Assembly (NCBI RefSeq): GCF_000428825.1
Contig: NZ_AUAR01000004.1
Coordinates: 124,001 to 188,000, forward strand
Direction of reading: 5' to 3'
DNA from: Desulfomicrobium escambiense DSM 10707
GTDB taxonomy: Bacteria; Desulfobacterota; Desulfovibrionia; Desulfovibrionales; Desulfomicrobiaceae
Length of the DNA: 64,000 bases
Shown: positions 25,894 through 35,925 of the stretch, one piece after another
Layout: every line of letters begins with the position of its first letter
How positions within the stretch are numbered: the stretch's first letter is position 1
The notes under the pieces: generated by a model
Database searches by the model: none
The model's input: the letters and a program-made list of their open reading frames with translations, nothing else
What the model was told of the DNA's origin: nothing
Translations under genes and position numbers: made by a program

Positions 25894-25933
25894 CAAAAAA
25901 ACAGGAAGCACTCCGCCGTTTCGGAATGCTTCC
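25894..25933 (-). terminator. Intrinsic terminator downstream of the methyltransferase gene
   Basis: GGAAGCA pairs with TGCTTCC, with an inner TCCG/CGGA helix, and on the minus strand is followed by TGTTTTTTTG. It ends transcription coming from the methyltransferase at 26114-26689 or from an unseen small RNA in the 180 bases between. Confidence 0.8.
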
Positions 25934-26113
25934 CATGAATCTCCAACTTCGAAACAAAAACCCCTCTAGCCCGCTCTTTGCTTTCATGCAAGCCCCAAGT
26001 CGGAAAGTCCGCCCAACCATCCAAACAGCACCTCGTCGGGCCGGATGCGACCCGGATCGGGTTGCCCTACGGGTGTTTTCTGCGGCCGTGGTCGTCCGCG
26101 GCGTCGGCGCTGG

Positions 26114-26689
26114 TTATTGATCGGCGCGCAGGATGTACCCAAGCCAGACGTCGCGGTTGCCCAGCAGGGACCGGCTGCGCGTGTGCTCCAGTACGCGCAG
26201 CTCCGCCCTGTCGAACTCGCGGCGCAGTTCCGAGTCCGACCAGAGCTGGAAGACCCGTCCGTCGCCCGCCTCCTCGCTGCCTCCCCAGGCCTTCATGCTG
26301 ACGTACATGATGCCGCCGGCCTTGAGCATGCGCTTGGCCTTGCTCATGGCCCTGGGGAATTCCGGCTTGGGCAGGTGGACCAGGGTGCCGATGAGCAGGA
26401 TGCAGTCGTAGTGCATGGGCGGGTTGTAGTCGAAGAGGTCGATCATGGTCACGGGGCAGGCCGAGTGGTCGCTGGCCAGGACGGCCAGGGACGGGGAGCG
26501 CTCCAGGCCCGTTGGGTCGAAGCCTCGCGCCTTGAACCATTTGAGGTCGCGGCCCGAACCGCAGCCGATGTCGAGGATGGCGCCGCCCGGCTGCAGGTAG
26601 GGCAGCAGCGGTTCAAGGATGGGCGATGGGTCGATGCGGTTGGTGCGCTCGAAGTAGGCCCGGGCGTTGGATTCGTAGAAGTCGGTCAT
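26114..26689 (-). CDS. Class I SAM-dependent methyltransferase
   Basis: 191 residues. ILDIGCGSGRDLKWF is motif I; the acidic residue of motif II is in GLERSP; MIDLFDYNP and LLIGTLVHLPK follow in the usual order. The closest description is the small TehB/UbiG-like group acting on small molecules, but the substrate cannot be read from sequence. Gene stands alone, with 215 bases to the next minus-strand gene upstream and its own downstream terminator. Confidence 0.83.
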   Translation of the reverse strand: MTDFYESNARAYFERTNRIDPSPILEPLLPYLQPGGAILDIGCGSGRDLKWFKARGFDPTGLERSPSLAVLASDHSACPVTMIDLFDYNPPMHYDCILLIGTLVHLPKPEFPRAMSKAKRMLKAGGIMYVSMKAWGGSEEAGDGRVFQLWSDSELRREFDRAELRVLEHTRSRSLLGNRDVWLGYILRADQ

Positions 26690-26904
26690 GGCCTCGGTCG
26701 GGGTTGCGGCGGTGCCGGTGCACGCCGTGTTTTCGGGGCGTGAAGCCCGCGTCGGATGCGCCGTTGTAGCGCCCTTGATGGAAAAAGTCAGCAGAAACCG
26801 GGCGGGCGCGACTCATTGCGACCGGCGTGTTGCGTGCAGCCTGGTCCGCTTCGCGCAAAACCCGGCAATACTGGGAGGTCGGCTTGTCGCCGGACCTCGA
26901 GGGG

Positions 26905-28308
26905 TCAGAATTTCCGCAGGTGATCCAGAATGAGGGCCGCGACCCGGGTGTAATCGCCGTTGAAGTGATGGGAACCGGGAAGCGTGACGATGGTGGCCTC
27001 GTCCGGGCCCAGTTCGCGGCAGAGGGACGATTCCTCCTCCTGTCCGTGCAGGCAGAGCAGGGGAATGGGCGCGAGCTTTCGGACCTCGGGGAGCAGGGCG
27101 ATGTCCTGGGCCGCCTCGTCGTCGTGGAGCCAGTCCGAGACGTGGAACTCCAGTTCCACGAACCTGCTCGGCGCCAGCAGGGAGATCTGGCGGACGGTGC
27201 CGCGCAGGTCGGGGGGCAGGTTGTTGACCATGGGCGGCAGGGCGTCTGCCCCCAGGGAGAAGCCGATGAGGACGACCCGCTTCGAGCCCCAGGCCGCGAG
27301 GTAGTGGCGCATGATCCGCGACAGGTCCGCTCCGGCGCCTTGGGGCGTGCGCCTGGTCCAGAAGTACTTCATGGAGTCGAGGCCCACGACGCCGACGCCG
27401 CTTTTCGCCAGGAGGGCGGCGATGTCCTTGTCGATGCCGGCCCAGCCGCCGTCGCCCGTGACGAACACTGCCAGGGTGTCCGAGGCCTGGCCCTCGGCGG
27501 GCACCTCCACCAGTGGCAGGTCGTCGACGTCGCCCCGGTGCCCGGCGTTCAGGTCGGGCTCGTGCTGCACATGGGCTTCCACGGCCTCCCGGACGATGTC
27601 GCGCCACATGGCCGTGTCGGCGTAATCCGTGGCGTCGGGCAGAATCTTCAACCGCACGCCTTTCATGCCGTCCGTGAAGCCGCGCAGGGCGGATTCCGGA
27701 AAGACCGGGTCGTTCTGGGCCTGAACCACGGTCCAGGGCAGTTCCGCCTTGGCGAAGGGCTCGTAGCGCACGCCACCGGCCGTCCTTGTCCAGGTCAGCC
27801 CGCGGCCGAAGCCGAAGGGCTGCGTCAGTTTCAGCTCCGGCCTGAAGCCGAGGCTCACGCCGGCGGGGAACGTCCCGGCGGGCGCCTGCACCAGACTCGC
27901 GTAGACGATGCCCGCCCCGGCGCCGTGGCCGATGAGCAGCGGGGCCGTGAGCCGGGGCAGGCCCAGGCTCTTCTGCACGTACTTGCTCATGGATTCGAGT
28001 TCGAGGGACACGTTGGGCTCGTAGTTCTCCCGCGCCACGTTCGCGAAGTAGCGCTGCACGTCCACGCCCGCCACCAGCGCCCCTGCCTCTCCGGCGACCC
28101 TGGCCAGTTCCTCCTCGGTTTTGTCCCAGCCGGAGTCGTCGGAGAGCACGATGGCGACCATGGACGGGTCCGTCTGCCGGCCGCGCAGGATCAGCTCCCC
28201 GAAGGGGCCGAACGCCAGTGGCCCTGCGGCCGGGAGCCCTCCGGCTGGAGCCGGCACGGCCTGGAGCAGAAGCGCCAGAAGCGCGGCGAGGCGGATCAGG
28301 CCCTTCAT
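26905..28308 (-). CDS. acvB: AcvB/VirJ-family periplasmic aminoacyl-phosphatidylglycerol hydrolase
   Basis: 467 residues from the ATG at 28308, which overlaps the mprF stop (ATGA). A signal peptide (LAALLALLLQAVPAPAGG) precedes two alpha/beta-hydrolase-like regions. The C-terminal one carries FVTGDGGWAGIDKDIA, nucleophile GFSLGAD and His in GSHHFNGDY; the N-terminal one is a degenerate copy (VLSDDSGW, IGHGAGAG). AcvB proteins hydrolyse the aminoacylated phosphatidylglycerol that MprF makes and flips. The coupled order mprF-acvB is the known pairing, so the product balances surface charge of the membrane. The two-lobed architecture matches AcvB rather than single-domain VirJ. Confidence 0.87.
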   Translation of the reverse strand: MKGLIRLAALLALLLQAVPAPAGGLPAAGPLAFGPFGELILRGRQTDPSMVAIVLSDDSGWDKTEEELARVAGEAGALVAGVDVQRYFANVARENYEPNVSLELESMSKYVQKSLGLPRLTAPLLIGHGAGAGIVYASLVQAPAGTFPAGVSLGFRPELKLTQPFGFGRGLTWTRTAGGVRYEPFAKAELPWTVVQAQNDPVFPESALRGFTDGMKGVRLKILPDATDYADTAMWRDIVREAVEAHVQHEPDLNAGHRGDVDDLPLVEVPAEGQASDTLAVFVTGDGGWAGIDKDIAALLAKSGVGVVGLDSMKYFWTRRTPQGAGADLSRIMRHYLAAWGSKRVVLIGFSLGADALPPMVNNLPPDLRGTVRQISLLAPSRFVELEFHVSDWLHDDEAAQDIALLPEVRKLAPIPLLCLHGQEEESSLCRELGPDEATIVTLPGSHHFNGDYTRVAALILDHLRKF

Positions 28309-30839
28309 TTGCCCACCATCCCGCGCACGCCGCCGGCCACCAGCGCGGCCACTTCGGTCAGGATTCCCGGCAGGGCCAGGCCGCCCGGCGCCAGCAGGTA
28401 GGTCGGCTCCCAAGTGGGCCCGAACTTCTCCTTGAAGGCGCGCAGCCCCCTGAAATTGTAGAAGTCTTCGGCGTGCGAATACAGGAAGTTGCCGACCTTG
28501 TTCCAGGTCGGGGCCAGGGCGTGGGTCTCCAGGCCCGAGAAGGGCGAGACGCCGAGGTTGAAGCGCGCGAAGCCCTGCTGCTGGCCCCAGAACATGAGCA
28601 TGAAGAGCAGGTAGTCCATGACGCCGCGCGGCGCGCCATGCACGAAGCGCATGAGGTCGATGGCCAGTTCGGTCCTGCCGCCCGTCCAGACATTGCCGAA
28701 GGCCAGGATGCGCCCCTCCTGCCGGACCACGGCCGTATGGAAGCGGGCCAGGTAGTCGGGGTCGAAGCGCCCCAGGGAGAACCCTTTCTCGCGGGCGTTC
28801 TTGAGGGACAGCCAGGCGTCGGACACGGCCCGGAGTTCGTCGTCGATGCCCGCAAACCCTTCGGGCGGAATGACCTCGAAGACGCAGCCGTTCTTTTCCA
28901 GGTTGTTCTTCTTGTAGCGCAGCCCTTGCCGTGACGCTCCGTTCAGGTGGAAGGACGGCAGGTCGACGATGGCCTCCTCGCCGATCTTCAGCAGGCTCAG
29001 GCCCGTGTCCCAGAAGAGGTGCAGCCGGTCCTGGGGCACGCCGTAGAAGACGGGGCGCCCACAGTGGCGGTCGCAGGTCTCGCGGAATTGCCAGATGAGC
29101 TCCTGGGCCTCGTCCTCGCGGCCCACGGGCGGGCCCATGGTCACCCAGGTCCGTCCGGTGACGCCGAACATGAGGAAGGATTCGCGGCTCTGGCTGAAGA
29201 GGAAGGTCTTGTCGCCCAGCAGGGCCAGGTTGGCGCGGGTGTGCGGGGTTTCGGCCACGATGCCGCGCACGCACGCCTCGTCCTCGGGGCCCACGGGGGC
29301 TGGGCGGTAGGGAGCCGGCGCCAGCAGGCGCATGAAGGCCAGGCACAGTCCGGCCGTTCCGGCCCCGGCCCAGGCGCGGACCACGTTGGGCACGGAGCCG
29401 TCCGTGGTCAGGGTCAGCCAGAAGTCGTCGGCCTGGCCGCCGAGTTTCCAGGACGTGGCGGCCAGGGCCGTGGTGGCAGTCAGGACCAAGGCCATGGCCA
29501 CGATCCAGCCGGGGGTGAAACGGTCCGAAAACATGCTCGAATGACGGGAGAAGCGCGCGCGGTTGACCACGAGCAGCGTCAGGGCGACGCCGAGGATGAT
29601 CGCCTCCTCGTAGTCGCCGCCGCGCAGCAGTGCCGCGAGCATCCCCAGAACCAGCATGACCGCCGTCAGGTGGAAGGCCACGTCCAGGCGCCGCTGGATG
29701 CCGCGGGCCAGGAAGAGCAGGCACATGCCGATGACGCTGCCCATGAGGTGGGACCCGCCGACCACCGAGCCCGGCAGGTGGTCCTTCAGCCACAGCAGCC
29801 TGCCGGCCAGGGACGGCGTGGCGCCGGACAGGAGCAGCACGGCCCCGGAAGCGAAGGTCAGGGCGGCCAGGGCCTGGGGCACCATGGTCGCGCTGCCGCG
29901 CACGCCGGCGTGGGCCAGGAGGCGCAGGACCGGGACCGTTTCCAGGGCTTCGCGCACAGCCAGGGTCAGGGCCGCCAGCAGCAGCGGCAGGATGTAGTAG
30001 ATGCAGCGGAAGGCCAGCAGGGCGGCGAAGAGGCTGCCGTTGTCCGCGGCGTCGGGCGTGAGCAGCATGAAGGCCGTCTCGAAGACGCCCACCCCTCCAG
30101 GAGCCTGGCTGGCCACGCCGGCCAGCTGGGCCAGCATGAAGCGGGTGAAGAAGACCGTCAGTCCCGGATCGCCCGGCAGCAGCACGTAGAGAATCAGGCC
30201 GGACAGGCCCCAGTCGAGGATGGAAAAGAGCACCTGCACCGCCGCCATGGCCGTTCCGGGGGCCGGAATCTGGAAGCCCAGAATCGAGAGGGGCGAGCGC
30301 CAGCGGGTCGACATCAGGATGTAGAGCAGCGGAAGCGCCGCCAAGAGCGCGCCCAGGATGTCGCCGCCCAGGGCCAGGGTGTGGGCGGCTTCTGGGCTCA
30401 GCAGCAGGGCCAAGCCGCCCAGGCCCACCAGACCGAGCCAGAGGCTGACGGTGGTGAAGATGGTGATGCGTCCCACGTCGGCCGGGGACAAACCCCAGGC
30501 GGCGTAGAGGCGGAACTTGATGGAACTCCCCGAAAGGAAGGAGAAGCCCAGGGTGTTGGCGAAGGCGTTGCCGATGAAGGACGAGATGGCGATGCGCTTC
30601 AGGGGTTGTGGCACCCCTGCGTAGCGGCAGGCGAAGAGCTCGTACCCGGCCAGAACCATGTAGTTGAGCACGGCCAGGGCCAGGGCCAGGCCGATGCCTT
30701 GGCGCGGGATGGAGGACAGGGCGGACCATATCTGTCCGACGCTGACGTGGCTGAGCTCCTGGTTCAAAAAGCGCAGGGCGGCCGCGATGAGAACCAGGGA
30801 GACCACCGGCCCCCAGAAAGAGACGGAACGAAATCGCAT
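28305..30839 (-). CDS. mprF: Phosphatidylglycerol lysyltransferase/flippase MprF
   Basis: 844 residues. The ATG at 30839 is chosen because GGAG lies 8 bases before it and membrane sequence starts directly; the frame remains open further upstream without family similarity. A large N-terminal flippase domain with about 14 hydrophobic helices (GVPQPLKRIAISSFIGNAFA, SGSSIKFRLYAAWGLS, QAPGGVGVFE) is followed by the cytoplasmic aminoacyltransferase domain (YKKNNLEKNG, AIDLMRFVHGAPRGVMDYL, FARFNLGVSPFSGLE, YNFRGLRAFKEKFGP). It moves an amino acid, usually Lys or Ala, from tRNA to phosphatidylglycerol and flips the product outward, giving resistance to cationic peptides. Overlaps acvB. Confidence 0.94.
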   Translation of the reverse strand: MRFRSVSFWGPVVSLVLIAAALRFLNQELSHVSVGQIWSALSSIPRQGIGLALALAVLNYMVLAGYELFACRYAGVPQPLKRIAISSFIGNAFANTLGFSFLSGSSIKFRLYAAWGLSPADVGRITIFTTVSLWLGLVGLGGLALLLSPEAAHTLALGGDILGALLAALPLLYILMSTRWRSPLSILGFQIPAPGTAMAAVQVLFSILDWGLSGLILYVLLPGDPGLTVFFTRFMLAQLAGVASQAPGGVGVFETAFMLLTPDAADNGSLFAALLAFRCIYYILPLLLAALTLAVREALETVPVLRLLAHAGVRGSATMVPQALAALTFASGAVLLLSGATPSLAGRLLWLKDHLPGSVVGGSHLMGSVIGMCLLFLARGIQRRLDVAFHLTAVMLVLGMLAALLRGGDYEEAIILGVALTLLVVNRARFSRHSSMFSDRFTPGWIVAMALVLTATTALAATSWKLGGQADDFWLTLTTDGSVPNVVRAWAGAGTAGLCLAFMRLLAPAPYRPAPVGPEDEACVRGIVAETPHTRANLALLGDKTFLFSQSRESFLMFGVTGRTWVTMGPPVGREDEAQELIWQFRETCDRHCGRPVFYGVPQDRLHLFWDTGLSLLKIGEEAIVDLPSFHLNGASRQGLRYKKNNLEKNGCVFEVIPPEGFAGIDDELRAVSDAWLSLKNAREKGFSLGRFDPDYLARFHTAVVRQEGRILAFGNVWTGGRTELAIDLMRFVHGAPRGVMDYLLFMLMFWGQQQGFARFNLGVSPFSGLETHALAPTWNKVGNFLYSHAEDFYNFRGLRAFKEKFGPTWEPTYLLAPGGLALPGILTEVAALVAGGVRGMVGK

Positions 30840-31255
30840 GGATGCTGCTCCACTGCGCCACCCGGTCCGGACGGCGCCTTCGGTGTTTGTTCTATGGATT
30901 TGGGTCGAAGCGTTCCTGGGTCCGGGGCTGGGAACGGACATGGGGAACAGGGAATGGAACGCCGGGCTTCCGCGATTGCGCGGACAGCCCTCCGACCAGG
31001 GCAAACTCCCATAGGAGGAGTCCGGGGTTCTGTAAACGGTCATGTTGCGGGCGGCCTGGGCTGATTCGCGGCCGACCTGACGTGGCCTTGCGCCGAAAGC
31101 ACGGGGTTCATCCTGGCGGAGGCGTTTCGGGCCCGGATTCGTCCAGGCCGGCGCGCTACGCGTTGTCGAGGAGTTGGCGCCCCTCATTTAGGGCTGCGGA
31201 GGTGGACTCTTCGAATTCCTTGCCCCAGACCGCAGCGGGGTGGTAGGAAGGCATC
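30840..31255. other. 416-base divergent intergenic region between mprF and the HD-GYP gene
   Basis: The mprF and HD-GYP genes point away from each other, so both promoters must lie here. I see the ribosome sites at each end, but no convincing promoter hexamers, operator palindrome or small gene. Frames in it are extensions of neighbouring frames. Confidence 0.55.
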
Positions 31256-33070
<1,815 letters not shown>

Positions 33071-33087
33071 GAAGGGCTGGGCTTTTG

Positions 33088-33200
33088 GTGGACGAAATGG
33101 ACGTTATGGACGAGATGGATCCGATGGACGGGGCCCTGCCCAGTGCCTTTTGGGGGCGTCCATATCGTCCATGAGGTCCATACCGTCCATAACGTCCACA
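33088..33200. repeat. Repeat element copy A: five 9-bp units facing five inverted units
   Basis: The left arm is five tandem 9-base units of the form ATGGACGNN; the right arm is five units of the form NCGTCCATN, complementary to the left in register, around a 36-base core at 33126-33161. The whole can fold into a long imperfect hairpin. It lies between the HD-GYP gene and the glycerophosphodiesterase gene. Copy B beyond that gene has the same design in the opposite orientation. Confidence 0.85.
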
Positions 33201-33226
33201 ATTCTTGCCCCCATCAGGAGCTTTTC

Positions 33227-34084
33227 ATGCCACATCCAAGTGCATTTCCCAAGGTTTGGGCCCATCGCGGGGCGCGTAGCGCTGCCCCGGAAAACACGCT
33301 GGCCGCGGCCCGGGCGGCCCTGACCCAGGGCGCCTTCGGCTGGGAGCTGGACGTGCGCCTGACCCTGGACGGCGCCGTGGTGGTCGCCCACGACCAGGGC
33401 CTGCGGCGTGTCACGGACATCGCTCGGCGGCCGGATATGCCCGGCCGGGCCGACCATCTCGCGGACCGGCTGACCCTGGCGCAGCTCCGGTCACTGGACG
33501 CCGGAAGCTGGTTCGCCAGGCGAGACCCTTTCGGGACCGTGGCCGCCGGCGAGGTTTCGCCGCAGGAACTGGCCGCCTTCGCCGGTGAGCGCGTCCCGAC
33601 CCTGGCCGAGGCCCTGGAGTGGACCCGCGGCGCGGGATTGGCCGTGAACGTCGAGATCAAGGACATGCTGGGCGGCGACGACGCCCTGCTGGTGTACGAG
33701 ACGGTCCGGCTGATCCGGGAATCGGGGCTGGGGGGCGACAAGGTGCTCGTCTCGTCCTTCCGCCGGGCCTCGCTGGAACTCTTCCGCGAGCTGTGCCCGG
33801 AGGTGCCCGTGGGCCTGCTGCTGGACGAAAAGGCCACGGCCGCGCCCGTGGCGGACATCCTGGCCAGCCTGCGGGATCTGGGCGCCGCGGCCCTGAACCC
33901 CTGCGTTCGCACCCTGGCGCCCGGCCGCGCGGCCGCCTTTCGGGAGGCCGGCTTCGACGTCAACGTCTACACCGTGAACCGCCCGGAGGACATGCTCCGC
34001 CTGGCCGCCGAGGGCGCCGCGGGCATCATCACGGATTTCCCGGCCAGGGCGCTGGCCGTGCTGGGGGGCAAGGGGCAGGAATAA
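33227..34084 (+). CDS. Glycerophosphodiester phosphodiesterase
   Basis: 285 residues from ATG 33227 with CAGGAG six bases upstream; an earlier in-frame ATG would translate the repeat element. WAHRGARSAAPENTLAA carries the first catalytic His and the metal Glu; WELDVRLTLDGAVVVAHDQ gives the Glu-x-Asp pair and second His; NVEIKD and late NRPEDMLRLAAEGAAGIITDFP complete the TIM-barrel pattern. No signal peptide, so it is cytoplasmic (UgpQ type). It releases glycerol-3-phosphate from deacylated phospholipids, which the next gene on the opposite strand can oxidise. The gene is flanked by two inverted copies of a repeat. Confidence 0.9.
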   Translation: MPHPSAFPKVWAHRGARSAAPENTLAAARAALTQGAFGWELDVRLTLDGAVVVAHDQGLRRVTDIARRPDMPGRADHLADRLTLAQLRSLDAGSWFARRDPFGTVAAGEVSPQELAAFAGERVPTLAEALEWTRGAGLAVNVEIKDMLGGDDALLVYETVRLIRESGLGGDKVLVSSFRRASLELFRELCPEVPVGLLLDEKATAAPVADILASLRDLGAAALNPCVRTLAPGRAAAFREAGFDVNVYTVNRPEDMLRLAAEGAAGIITDFPARALAVLGGKGQE

Positions 34085-34196
34085 TGGACGAGGTGGACGG
34101 CATGGACCGTATGGACGAAATGGACGCCCCCTGAAGGCATTGGGTCGGGCCCTGTCCATCGGGGCCATCCCGTCCATTCAGTCCATTCAGTCCATA
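34084..34196. repeat. Repeat element copy B, inverted relative to copy A
   Basis: Five ATGGACGNN-like units are followed by a 36-base core (34122-34157) and five inverted GTCCATN units. The reverse complement of its core matches the core of copy A at 30 of 36 positions by my count. It begins at the stop codon of the glycerophosphodiesterase gene and ends 20 bases before the stop of the convergent glpD-like gene, so it may also act as a bidirectional terminator. Confidence 0.85.
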
Positions 34197-34216
34197 CGGC
34201 GGCGTGCCCGGTTGCG

Positions 34217-35776
34217 TCACTCGGCCAGGCAGCTTCTGGCCAGTTCGCGGTAGGCGCGGACCTGTTCCTCGGCCCACTCGCCGTCGCGCCCCAGTTCCCG
34301 GGCCATGATGGCGGCCACTTCGGGGGCGATCTCCATGCTCACGGCCGCATCCAGCACGATGGCGCGGGTGCGGTGGCGCAGCACGTCGGGCAGGGTCATG
34401 GCCCATTCGCGGCGTACGGCCCAGACCACCTCGGCCCGCAGGTAGGGCAGCTTGTAGTGCAGCGGGCGGCCCAGCTCGGGGTCGTGGCGGATCAGTTCGC
34501 GGATATCCTCGATGTCACTGCCGTAGACCGAGAGGTGGTCGCGTGGGTCCAGGCCGTTCATCCAGCCGTGCAAGGGCAGGTTCTCGGTCTTGCACGAGTG
34601 CGACGGCAGGCCGGCCAGGCGCGCGGCCTGGGTCACGGTGTCCTCCCCCATCTTGCGGTACGTGGTCCACTTGCCGCCGGCGATGGTCACCAGTCCGCTC
34701 TGGGAGATGGTCAGGTGATGGTCGCGGGACAGGGAGGCCGTGCGGTCGGTGCCCTGGGCCCGGATGAGGGGCCGGATGCCGGTGAACACGCTCAGCACGT
34801 CGCTGCGCCTGGGGTCGCGGGTCAGGTAGCGGCCGGCGTGCTCCAGCAGGAATTCGATCTCCTCGTCCAGGGGCCTGGGCTCGGCCGCCGGGGCGTCCAG
34901 GGCCGTGTCCGTGGTCCCGACCAGGACGCGGCCGTGCCAGGGCACGAGGAAGATGACGCGGCCGTCGTCGGTGTGCGGGACCATGATGGCCGTGTCGCCG
35001 GGCGAGAAGGACTTGTCCAGGACCAGGTGGATGCCCTGGGACGGGGCGATGAGCGGCGGGGCCGTGGCGTCATCCAGGCGCATGACCGAGTCCACGAAGA
35101 TGCCCGTGGCGTTGACGACGACCTTGGCCCGCAGGTGGCGAATGTCCCCGGTCAGGGAGTCCGTGGCCTCCACGCCGCAGACCTGGCCGTCCCCGTCCTT
35201 GAGCAGGCCCGTGACGCCCATGTGGTTGACGGGCAGGCCGCCCAGGTCCTCCATGGTCCGGGCCAGGGTGACGGCCAGGCGCGCGTCGTCGAACTGGCCG
35301 TCGTAGTAGATGACCCCGCCGCGCAGGTCCGTGGGTTCGAGGTTGGGGATCATGTTCAGGGTCTTGGCCCGTGAGAGGATGCGCGAGCGGCCGAAGCCGA
35401 GCTTGCCGGCCAGCATGTCGTAGAGCTTGAGGCCGATGCCGTAAAAGGGCCGCTCCCACCAGGCGTAGTCCGGCACGACGAAGGCCTGGTTGGTGACGAG
35501 GTGGGGGGCGTTTCGGAGCAGCACGCCGCGCTCGTGCAGGGCGTCCATGACCAGGGCCACATTGCCCTGCTGCAAGTAACGCACGCCGCCGTGCACGAGC
35601 TTGGTGGAGCGGCTGGACGTGCCTTGGGCGAAGTCGCGCTCCTCCAGGAGCAGGACGCGGTAGCCGCGGCTGGCCGCGTCTACGCCGCAGCCCAGGCCCG
35701 TGGCCCCGCCGCCGATGATGATCATGTCCCACGGGGTGGGCGTGTCGAGCTGTTCGAGCAGGTCGGTTCTGAGCAT
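34217..35776 (-). CDS. glpD: FAD-dependent glycerol-3-phosphate dehydrogenase
   Basis: 519 residues from ATG 35776, with GGAGG five bases upstream. DMIIIGGGATGLGCGVDAA is the FAD Rossmann motif; SSRSTKLVHGGVRYLQ is the family signature; IAGGKWTTYRKMGED occurs near residue 385. It oxidises glycerol-3-phosphate to dihydroxyacetone phosphate at the inner membrane and passes electrons to quinone. Length fits aerobic-type GlpD; no separate GlpB/GlpC genes are adjacent. The convergent glycerophosphodiesterase makes its substrate. Confidence 0.93.
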   Translation of the reverse strand: MLRTDLLEQLDTPTPWDMIIIGGGATGLGCGVDAASRGYRVLLLEERDFAQGTSSRSTKLVHGGVRYLQQGNVALVMDALHERGVLLRNAPHLVTNQAFVVPDYAWWERPFYGIGLKLYDMLAGKLGFGRSRILSRAKTLNMIPNLEPTDLRGGVIYYDGQFDDARLAVTLARTMEDLGGLPVNHMGVTGLLKDGDGQVCGVEATDSLTGDIRHLRAKVVVNATGIFVDSVMRLDDATAPPLIAPSQGIHLVLDKSFSPGDTAIMVPHTDDGRVIFLVPWHGRVLVGTTDTALDAPAAEPRPLDEEIEFLLEHAGRYLTRDPRRSDVLSVFTGIRPLIRAQGTDRTASLSRDHHLTISQSGLVTIAGGKWTTYRKMGEDTVTQAARLAGLPSHSCKTENLPLHGWMNGLDPRDHLSVYGSDIEDIRELIRHDPELGRPLHYKLPYLRAEVVWAVRREWAMTLPDVLRHRTRAIVLDAAVSMEIAPEVAAIMARELGRDGEWAEEQVRAYRELARSCLAE

Positions 35777-35856
35777 GGGACCTCCGGTGGTTGCTTTCGC
35801 GCCCCATAGCACGTCTGCGGGCCGAGGGCCAGACGGAGCGGCGCAGTCCCCCGGCC

Positions 35857-35884
35857 TTGACCTCTGGGCGGATGTTCATAGATG
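35857..35884 (+). promoter_or_regulatory. Candidate sigma-70 promoter of metXW
   Basis: TTGACC (35857-35862) and TAGATG (35879-35884) are separated by 16 bases, 40 bases before the metX ATG. The -35 is good, the -10 weak. I saw no SAM-riboswitch-like structure in the short leader. Confidence 0.35.
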
Positions 35885-35925
35885 TTCGGTTTGCGGGCAT
35901 CCCGCCCGCCACTACGGAGAACCTG

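Larger units (their letters stand above)
25663..26113. other. 451-base interval upstream of rnk
   Basis: Read on the minus strand from the methyltransferase stop, it contains about 180 bases without recognisable content, then an intrinsic terminator (25894-25933), a 22-codon ORF with a good ribosome site, a second terminator with eight U (25721-25753), and 65 bases to the rnk start. This arrangement is unusual for such a short gap. See the separate entries. Confidence 0.6.

Noticed and set aside
26905-30861. Single 1318-codon minus frame joining acvB to sequence inside mprF
   Set aside because: Only the last 467 codons make a protein; the front is out-of-frame mprF DNA. The acvB ATG overlaps the mprF stop.
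28947-31064. 705-codon plus-strand frame opposite mprF
   Set aside because: Gln/Gly/His-rich shadow without motifs; mprF is unmistakable on the minus strand.
33143-33226. Earlier start for the glycerophosphodiesterase
   Set aside because: It would translate the repeat arm; ATG 33227 has a good ribosome site and begins the conserved protein.
33088-34196. Possible CRISPR array at the 9-base repeats
   Set aside because: Units are too short, have no spacers of constant length, and the arms are complementary, so it is a palindromic repeat element.
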